This document shows positions 58,882 to 64,000 of a stretch of 64,000 nt of DNA, one piece after another (the stretch's first letter is position 1; every line of letters starts with the position of its first letter). Below the pieces are notes generated by a model. That model was not told the DNA's origin, made no database searches, and saw only the letters and a list, made by a program, of their open reading frames with translations. The position numbers and the translations under genes are program-made. This DNA is from JARRKU01 sp050288425 (lineage in GTDB: Bacteria > Desulfobacterota > Desulfobacteria > Desulfobacterales > Desulfosarcinaceae), in assembly GCA_050288425.1 (NCBI GenBank), contig JBNKDU010000124.1, positions 62,001 through 126,000 on the forward strand. Direction: 5' to 3'.

Positions 58882-60273
58882 ATGAGGCGAACATTGGTGA
58901 TTCTCTTCATCGGCTTTTTGACCGTCGGTCCGATTTGGTCCGTTGCCACGGCCCAGTCGCCCAATTTTCCCAAGGCGAAGGAGTACCGCATCGAACGCAG
59001 TGTGCCGCCCGAAGGCCAGGCGTGCATCGAGTGCCACCGGGTAACGACGCCGGGTGTTTTCGCGGATTGGGCCAAGAGTCGGCACGCCAACGCCAACATC
59101 ACCTGCCTGGACTGCCACCTGGTGCAGCCCGGGGACCAGGGCATCGCCATGGAACATGAGAAGTATTACAACCGGACCGACATGCCTTGGGGGGAAGCCA
59201 AATATAAAATGCCCATTTCCGCCATCGTGACCCCCAAGGACTGCTCCCGCTGCCATCCCGACGAAGCCGCCCAGTACAGCAAAAGCAAGCATGCCAATAC
59301 CCTGGAGATCATCTGGAAACTGGACCCCTGGCTCAACAACGGCATGAATTCGGACAACGAACGCAAGACCGGATGTTTCAACTGCCACGGCACGATTATC
59401 AAGATCGATGCCACCGGCAGGATCGATCCCGACACCTGGCCCAATGTCGGTGTGGGCCGGATCAACCTCGACGGCAGCAAAGGCTCCTGTACATCCTGCC
59501 ACACCCGCCATCGGTTTTCCGTAGCCGAGGCCCGGATGCCCGAAGCATGCGACCAGTGCCATCTGGGGCCGGACCATCCCCAGATCGAGATCTACGAGGA
59601 GTCCAAGCACGGCACCATCTACCATGCGTACAAAGCCGAGTACAACTTCGACGCGGCCGGCGGCACCTGGACCGCCGGGGTGGACTATCGTGCCCCCACC
59701 TGTGCGGCCTGTCACATGTCCGGTTCGGGCAAGGAACCCACCAGTCATGACGTCACCGACCGGTTGTCGTGGGAAACCCAGGCCCCGTTGACGGTGCGTC
59801 CCCAGGAATTCAAGCCCTTTCCCTCTGGTTCCGACTGGAAGGTCGAACGCCAGAAAATGAAAAACATCTGTTCTTCCTGTCACGGAGATGCCTGGATCGA
59901 CGATTTTTATGGCAGTTTCGACAAGGCCGTGCAGGAATACAACGAGATCTATTTCAAACCGGCCAAGGCCAAGCTGGGCGAACTCTACGAGAAAGAAATC
60001 CTGGACAAGACCCGGTATTTCGACGAGCACCTGGAGGTGGAATTCTATGAGCTCTGGCACCACGAGGGGCGCCGCGCCCGCATGGGGACCATGATGATGG
60101 CCCCGGATTATGCCTGGTGGCACGGTTTCTACGAGTGCAAAATGCGCTTCGCCAACTTTATGGAAGAGGCCAACCGCCTGCTGAAGACCGGAGAAAAGGC
60201 TTACATTGCCAAAGACTTTCCCAATACGACCGGCGATACCACCAAGCCGGAGGTGATCTTCGGCAAACAATAG
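58882..60273 (+). CDS. HAO-like octaheme c-type cytochrome (probable nitrite/hydroxylamine reductase)
   Basis: The 463-residue product has a Sec signal peptide and eight CXXCH motifs (CIECH, CLDCH, CSRCH, CFNCH, CTSCH, CDQCH, CAACH, CSSCH), the family segment WPNVGVGRINLDGSKGSC and the C-terminal hallmark HHEGRRARMGTMMMAPDY. Paired with a NrfH-type quinol dehydrogenase, it fits the epsilon-HAO arrangement, in which the enzyme reduces nitrite or hydroxylamine to ammonium in the periplasm. Whether the cross-linking Tyr of true HAO is present cannot be decided by eye. AAAGGAG precedes the ATG at 58882; the longer TTG version at 58864 was rejected. Paralogue of 22015-23436. Confidence 0.9.
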   Translation: MRRTLVILFIGFLTVGPIWSVATAQSPNFPKAKEYRIERSVPPEGQACIECHRVTTPGVFADWAKSRHANANITCLDCHLVQPGDQGIAMEHEKYYNRTDMPWGEAKYKMPISAIVTPKDCSRCHPDEAAQYSKSKHANTLEIIWKLDPWLNNGMNSDNERKTGCFNCHGTIIKIDATGRIDPDTWPNVGVGRINLDGSKGSCTSCHTRHRFSVAEARMPEACDQCHLGPDHPQIEIYEESKHGTIYHAYKAEYNFDAAGGTWTAGVDYRAPTCAACHMSGSGKEPTSHDVTDRLSWETQAPLTVRPQEFKPFPSGSDWKVERQKMKNICSSCHGDAWIDDFYGSFDKAVQEYNEIYFKPAKAKLGELYEKEILDKTRYFDEHLEVEFYELWHHEGRRARMGTMMMAPDYAWWHGFYECKMRFANFMEEANRLLKTGEKAYIAKDFPNTTGDTTKPEVIFGKQ

Positions 60274-60300
60274 TCATTAATTCGGCCCTGGTCATCCATC

Positions 60301-60335
60301 GCCCCGTCCCCACCTCAGGGGCGGGGCTTTTTCTT
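60301..60335 (+). terminator. Rho-independent terminator of the NrfH-HAO-like operon
   Basis: GCCCCG-T-CCCC pairs with GGGG-CGGGGC around a six-base loop, followed by TTTTT. It lies 27 bases after the HAO-like stop. Confidence 0.88.
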
Positions 60336-60472
60336 GTCCGCTGCCGGTCGACTTCATTGGGCAACGGGTGGGTGCATGATCCAACTACCTAAGATGGCTT
60401 GATTTCCAGGCATGTTGCCTTATGTTAAACCATCATCAATCCATATGGATGGCCAAACCCAGGAGCCCCCCA

Positions 60473-61465
60473 ATGAATGATCGCTTGAATGTCATGAATC
60501 CATGCGTCATCGACGACGAGTGTCGCACCGACATGGTGGCGTGTCAGCAAATGAAAGCCAGGGTGCCCGATATCGCCGAGAGAATCATCGAGCACTGCCA
60601 CGGCAGTGAATGCTACACTCACATCGACTACGAACCCATCCCTTCCGAAGGCTATGTCGTCGACATGATCGAAAAATTCAGGGACCTGCTCTTTCCCGGC
60701 TTTTTCTCCCGGGAACCCTTGGACCCGGCCAACATGAAATACAGCCTGGGCCGGACGGTATCGGTGCTGTACGATTCCCTTTCCGAACAGATTATCCACC
60801 ACATCCGGCACGACTGTCTGCGGTATCATCAATCCTGCAGCCAATGCGAGGAGAGCGGACAGTCCAAGGCGCTGCAGATGCTGGAATCGATTCCGGAGAT
60901 ACGCAGGATCCTGGCGACGGATGTGCAGGCCACCTATGAAGGCGACCCGGCCGCCAAGAGCCACGATGAGATTATCTTCAGCTATCCGGGGCTGTTCGCC
61001 ATCATGGTCCATCGGGTGGCCCATCGCCTCTTCGAGTTGGGGGTCCCCCTGCTGCCGCGCATCATGACCGAGCACGCCCACAGCGTGACCGGCATCGATA
61101 TCCATCCCGGCGCCACCATCGGGGAGCGATTCGTCATCGACCACGGCACCGGCGTGGTCATCGGTGAAACCACCCGGATCGGCGAGAATGTCCGCATCTA
61201 TCAAGGCGTGACCCTGGGGGCCTTGAGCCTGCCGAAAGACGCGGGCGAACGCTACCGGGGCCGCAAACGTCATCCCACCATCGAGGACCACGTGATCATT
61301 TACTCCGGAGCGACCATCCTGGGGGGTGAAACGATAATCGGCGCCCGTTCGGTGATCGGCGGCAATGTCTGGGTGACAGAATCGGTACCGCCGGATACCA
61401 CGGTGATCATGGAACAGCCGCGTCTGATTTACAAGTCGGCCAACCCCGCAAACCAAGGAGCCTAG
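60473..61465 (+). CDS. cysE: Serine O-acetyltransferase
   Basis: Makes O-acetylserine from serine and acetyl-CoA for cysteine synthesis. The 330-residue product has a long N-terminal helical domain and a left-handed beta-helix of hexapeptide repeats (GIDIHPGATIGERFVIDHGTG, VVIGETTRIGENVRIYQGVT, IEDHVIIYSGATILGGETII). It is longer than the E. coli enzyme and resembles the EpsC/SrpH-type long form. The ATG at 60473 has AGGAG 8 bases before it. Its stop lies one base before the cysK start, making an operon that supplies both steps of cysteine synthesis. Confidence 0.93.
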   Translation: MNDRLNVMNPCVIDDECRTDMVACQQMKARVPDIAERIIEHCHGSECYTHIDYEPIPSEGYVVDMIEKFRDLLFPGFFSREPLDPANMKYSLGRTVSVLYDSLSEQIIHHIRHDCLRYHQSCSQCEESGQSKALQMLESIPEIRRILATDVQATYEGDPAAKSHDEIIFSYPGLFAIMVHRVAHRLFELGVPLLPRIMTEHAHSVTGIDIHPGATIGERFVIDHGTGVVIGETTRIGENVRIYQGVTLGALSLPKDAGERYRGRKRHPTIEDHVIIYSGATILGGETIIGARSVIGGNVWVTESVPPDTTVIMEQPRLIYKSANPANQGA

Positions 61466-61466
61466 C

Positions 61467-62390
61467 ATGCATATTTTCAATACCATTCAAGGGACAGTGG
61501 GCCGTACGCCACTGGTACGATTGAACCGGATGGCCGCCGATCTGCCGGCAACGATACTGGCCAAACTGGAATACTTCAACCCATTGGGAAGCGTCAAAGA
61601 CCGCATCGCCGCCTACATGATCTCCGAAGCCGAACGGCTGCGGATGATCGACGCCGATTCGTTGATTGTCGAGCCCACCAGCGGGAATACCGGCATCGGA
61701 CTGGCCTTCATCTGCGCGGCCAGGCGGTACCGTATCTGCCTGACCATGCCCGACACCATGAGTGTCGAGCGTCAGAAACTGCTGAGGCACCTGGGAGCGG
61801 AACTGGTGCTGACGCCTGGTGCGGAGGGCATGAAAGGGGCAATCGCCAAGGCCGAGACCATCGTGTCGCAGAACGAGAATGCATACATGCCCAACCAATT
61901 CGAAAATCCGGCCAATCCCCTGGCCCATCGGGAAACCACCGCCCGTGAAATCTGGGAAGATACCGAAGGGCGGGCGGATATTTTGATCTCCGGCGTCGGT
62001 ACCGGCGGTACGCTTACCGGTGTTGGCCAGGCGATCAAGGCCAAGAAACCCGATTTCAAGGTGATTGCGGTGGAGCCGGCCGATTCAGCGGTGCTTTCCG
62101 GTGGGGAAAAGGGGCCCCACAAAATCCAGGGTATCGGCGCCGGGTTCATCCCCGGAATTCTGGACCAGTCGTTGATCGACGAAGTGGTCACCGTCACCAA
62201 CGATGACGCCTTCGAAACCGCACGGTTGCTGGCCCGGCAAGAGGGCTTGCTCTGCGGCATTTCGTCCGGTGCCGCGGTCTGGGCCGCCATCCAGGTGGCC
62301 GGGCGCCGGGAGAACGCGGGCAAGCGCATCGTGACCGTCCTGCCCAGCACCGGGGAACGCTATATCAGTACCGCCCTGTTCCAGGGATGA
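61467..62390 (+). CDS. cysK: Cysteine synthase (O-acetylserine thiol-lyase)
   Basis: PLP enzyme making cysteine from O-acetylserine and sulfide. The 307-residue product shows the Schiff-base Lys in NPLGSVKDRIAAYMI, the PLP phosphate loop EPTSGNTGIGLAF, the substrate loop and GVGTGGTLTGVGQAIK, and GISSGAAVWAA near the end. AAGGAG lies in the end of cysE, 6 bases upstream. Sulfide is abundant in a sulfate reducer, so this directly links energy metabolism to assimilation. Confidence 0.95.
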   Translation: MHIFNTIQGTVGRTPLVRLNRMAADLPATILAKLEYFNPLGSVKDRIAAYMISEAERLRMIDADSLIVEPTSGNTGIGLAFICAARRYRICLTMPDTMSVERQKLLRHLGAELVLTPGAEGMKGAIAKAETIVSQNENAYMPNQFENPANPLAHRETTAREIWEDTEGRADILISGVGTGGTLTGVGQAIKAKKPDFKVIAVEPADSAVLSGGEKGPHKIQGIGAGFIPGILDQSLIDEVVTVTNDDAFETARLLARQEGLLCGISSGAAVWAAIQVAGRRENAGKRIVTVLPSTGERYISTALFQG

Positions 62391-62545
62391 AAAACGCCTT
62401 CGACCGGTTGTAGCGCCTCATGGCCGGAAATCCTCCCGGGCAAGCGGTCTGTTCAAACCCGCTCGCCGGAAATACGCATGAACTTTCTCTCCATGCCCTT
62501 GCCTCTGCCATGGAAAGGCGTTATATTCAGATCAATTAAAAATCA

Positions 62546-62591
62546 TTCATTAAATAATTGACATTTCGATCGATTTGGTTCATTTAGTGAA
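62546..62591 (+). promoter_or_regulatory. Candidate promoter and operator of the TetR gene
   Basis: In the 327-base AT-rich spacer after cysK, TTGACA (62558-62563) is followed after 17 bases by CATTTA. The latter lies in the palindrome TTCATTTAGTGAA (62579-62591), and a half-site TTCATTAAA occurs at 62546-62554. TTCATT-type half sites are known for TetR repressors of fatty acid genes, so the TetR protein downstream may control itself here. The rest of the spacer shows nothing else. Confidence 0.45.
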
Positions 62592-62717
62592 TAGATGATT
62601 GGGGTGATCAAACAATAAATACCCGATTTGGATGTGTTTTTTAGGTATCGGGTGTCGTCGCAGAGCTGATTTTCGCCTTGTGAGGGCTTACATAAAAATG
62701 ACGATGGGACGTTGAAT

Positions 62718-63368
62718 ATGGGCATCCAGGAACGCAAAGAAAGAGAAAAGGAGCGCCGCCGCCAGCAAATCATCGTGGCGGCCAAGCGGGTTTTTTCCGA
62801 AAAGGGATTCAATAAGGCCACCATGGAGGATATCGCCAAGGAGGCCGAGCTGAGTCCGGGGACCCTGTATCTGTATTTTAAAAACAAGGAAGAGCTTTAC
62901 GCCTCTTTGTCGTTGCGCATCCTGCAATACTTGCATATCCGCGTATCCCACGTAAACAAAGTTCCCGATCTGGGGCCGGTGAACAAGCTAGATGCCCTGA
63001 TGGAAGCCATGTACGATGTCTACGATTTCGATCCCTTGATCATCATCAACATGTTCCATCTCCAATCCAGTGAAACCCTTAAAAATCTCTCCGAATCCCT
63101 GCTCCAGGAAATCAAGGACCTTTCCCGCAAATCCATCGGCGCCATCGCAAAAATTTTCGAAGAGGGCATCCAGGCCGGCGCTTTTCTCGATCGCCACCCC
63201 ATGGCGCTGGCGGATATTTTCTGGTCGCTGTTTTCAGGAGTGGTCTTGTGGGAAGCCAGCAAGAAGATCGTGGACGCCAAAAAAGACTATCTCAAGGACA
63301 CCCTCAAGACCGCCTTCGAAGTATTTCGGGGCGGTATCGTGCTGGAGGAGGAGAAAGTCAGCGCATAA
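62718..63368 (+). CDS. TetR-family transcriptional regulator
   Basis: The 216-residue product has an N-terminal TetR helix-turn-helix (RRQQIIVAAKRVFSEKGFNK, ATMEDIAKEAELSPGTLYLY, FKNKEELYASL) and an all-helical ligand-binding domain. The ATG at 62718 is preferred over the TTG at 62712. The C-terminal half is of the type found in regulators of lipid and aromatic acid metabolism, but the ligand cannot be inferred. It is a single gene ended by a strong bidirectional terminator. Confidence 0.9.
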   Translation: MGIQERKEREKERRRQQIIVAAKRVFSEKGFNKATMEDIAKEAELSPGTLYLYFKNKEELYASLSLRILQYLHIRVSHVNKVPDLGPVNKLDALMEAMYDVYDFDPLIIINMFHLQSSETLKNLSESLLQEIKDLSRKSIGAIAKIFEEGIQAGAFLDRHPMALADIFWSLFSGVVLWEASKKIVDAKKDYLKDTLKTAFEVFRGGIVLEEEKVSA

Positions 63369-63491
63369 CCCTTTTCATTCAACTTCGTATCCACCTCCAT
63401 GACGGCCGTCATCCGGACGATTGATCCGATCCAGCGGCCAATTTTCGATCAAAAAACGGCATCACCCTGTGGTTGAACCCCAGCCATAACA

Positions 63492-63519
63492 AAACCCCAT
63501 CTGTGGCAGGATGGGGTTT
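63492..63519. terminator. Bidirectional terminator between the TetR gene and cytochrome c3
   Basis: AAACCCCATC and GATGGGGTTT pair perfectly around an eight-base loop. It separates the two converging genes, although on the plus strand the T-run is short. Confidence 0.75.
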
Positions 63520-63560
63520 GGTCGACGGTCCGGCGTTCGATCAGGAAGGGGAACGTCCGA

Positions 63561-64000
63561 CTATGCTTTCGGGTGGCACCCGTTGCAGCCGGTGGGGCCG
63601 ACCGGGGCCAATTTTTGTCCCAGGGCCGTCTTGGATGCTTCCTGGGCCTTGTTGGCCCTTTTGATTTCCCGGTGACAGCCGATGCATTTGTCGTGGTACG
63701 CTTTTTTGAAGTACTGGATTTGCTCGTCGGGATCCTTGACGGGTTTGCCGCTGTCCGTCACCGGCGCCTTTTCAAGATCATGGCAACCGGAGGTGGTGCA
63801 ACTATCGATGGCATCTGTACGGTTCCATGTGTGATGACACTCCTCGCAGGAATACCCGAAGTGGACTGCATGGGGAAATTCGACATCGGCACGCTTGCCC
63901 TCCTCGGCCAGCGTCGCAAGGGTGATGTTGCCCATGGGCACGCACATCTCATCGGCAATCAAAAGCGAACCGCAAATGCCACTCATTAAAATGATAGCCA
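63561..64000 (-). CDS. Tetraheme class III-type cytochrome c3 (5' end outside window)
   Basis: The visible 146 codons contain four haem motifs: CEECH, CTTSGCH (CX4CH), CIGCH and CNGCH, the last at the very end (CNGCHPKA). The order and the HFGYSCEECHHTW segment are those of cytochrome c3, the periplasmic electron carrier of sulfate reducers that works with hydrogenases and Qrc/Tmc complexes. The segment ILMSGICGSLLIADEMCVPM before it is the end of a signal peptide, so the ATG is beyond the window edge. The stop lies about 40 bases from the terminator. Complete sequence is not visible. Confidence 0.85.
   Translation of the reverse strand, partial: AIILMSGICGSLLIADEMCVPMGNITLATLAEEGKRADVEFPHAVHFGYSCEECHHTWNRTDAIDSCTTSGCHDLEKAPVTDSGKPVKDPDEQIQYFKKAYHDKCIGCHREIKRANKAQEASKTALGQKLAPVGPTGCNGCHPKA

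Noticed and set aside
1..64000. CRISPR arrays, IS elements, prophage or integrase genes
   Set aside because: No regularly spaced direct repeats, transposase, integrase or phage structural motifs were seen on either strand.

Overview
The window is chromosomal DNA from a sulfate-reducing deltaproteobacterium (Desulfobacterota), most likely a complete or partial oxidiser of the Desulfobacteraceae/Desulfosarcinaceae type. The evidence is gene content: the Qmo complex (end of qmoB, qmoC) at the left edge, ATP sulfurylase (sat), a class III-type cytochrome c3 at the right edge, many multiheme c-type cytochromes, NrfD-type membrane proteins and a predicted selenoprotein. No phage, IS element or CRISPR array was found.

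Region 1 (1-3015, + strand): end of qmoB and qmoC. Region 2 (3185-26433, - strand) is the most striking part: an almost gap-free run of 18 genes, read from 26433 down to 3185. It encodes nine c-type cytochromes with about 86 haem-binding motifs in total (4, 8, 18, 7, 8, 3, 22, 4 and 12), a diheme-type membrane cytochrome b, a Tat-exported ferredoxin plus NrfD membrane protein, four NHL beta-propeller proteins (two of them lipoproteins), an outer-membrane beta-barrel and one unknown exported helical protein. The parts needed to pass electrons from the quinone pool across the periplasm and the outer membrane lie in one locus, which suggests an extracellular electron transfer conduit. It sits between qmoC and sat. 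Region 3 (26844-28115): sat.

Region 4 (28415-41386): mixed small operons: two stand-alone cyclic-nucleotide-binding proteins, two tRNA-Ser genes, a TlpA-like thioredoxin, lipoproteins, a UroD-family protein, a Mth938-domain protein, a substrate-binding protein plus hybrid histidine kinase pair, and a CoA-disulfide reductase with a rhodanese domain. Region 5 (41408-48517): aromatic amino acid synthesis, with aroF-aroB transcribed leftwards and trpEGDCF rightwards behind a classical Trp-codon leader peptide (WWRWW) and attenuator.

Region 6 (48615-57878): ferritin-like protein, a new 46-residue twin-CX3C small protein, isopropylmalate dehydrogenase family enzyme, double ABC ATPase, ChaN/Tiki-like protein, an unknown membrane-anchored protein, a DsbA/FrnE-like protein whose first active-site Cys codon is an in-frame TGA (predicted selenocysteine, UPWC), an ABC-F ATPase and a thioredoxin-reductase-like flavoprotein. 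Region 7 (58252-64000): a NapC/NrfH-type tetraheme quinol dehydrogenase with a second octaheme HAO-like cytochrome, cysE-cysK, a TetR regulator and an incomplete cytochrome c3 gene. Many start sites were moved inward from the longest open frame to an ATG with a ribosome binding site or to an ATGA stop/start overlap; these choices are given in each entry.
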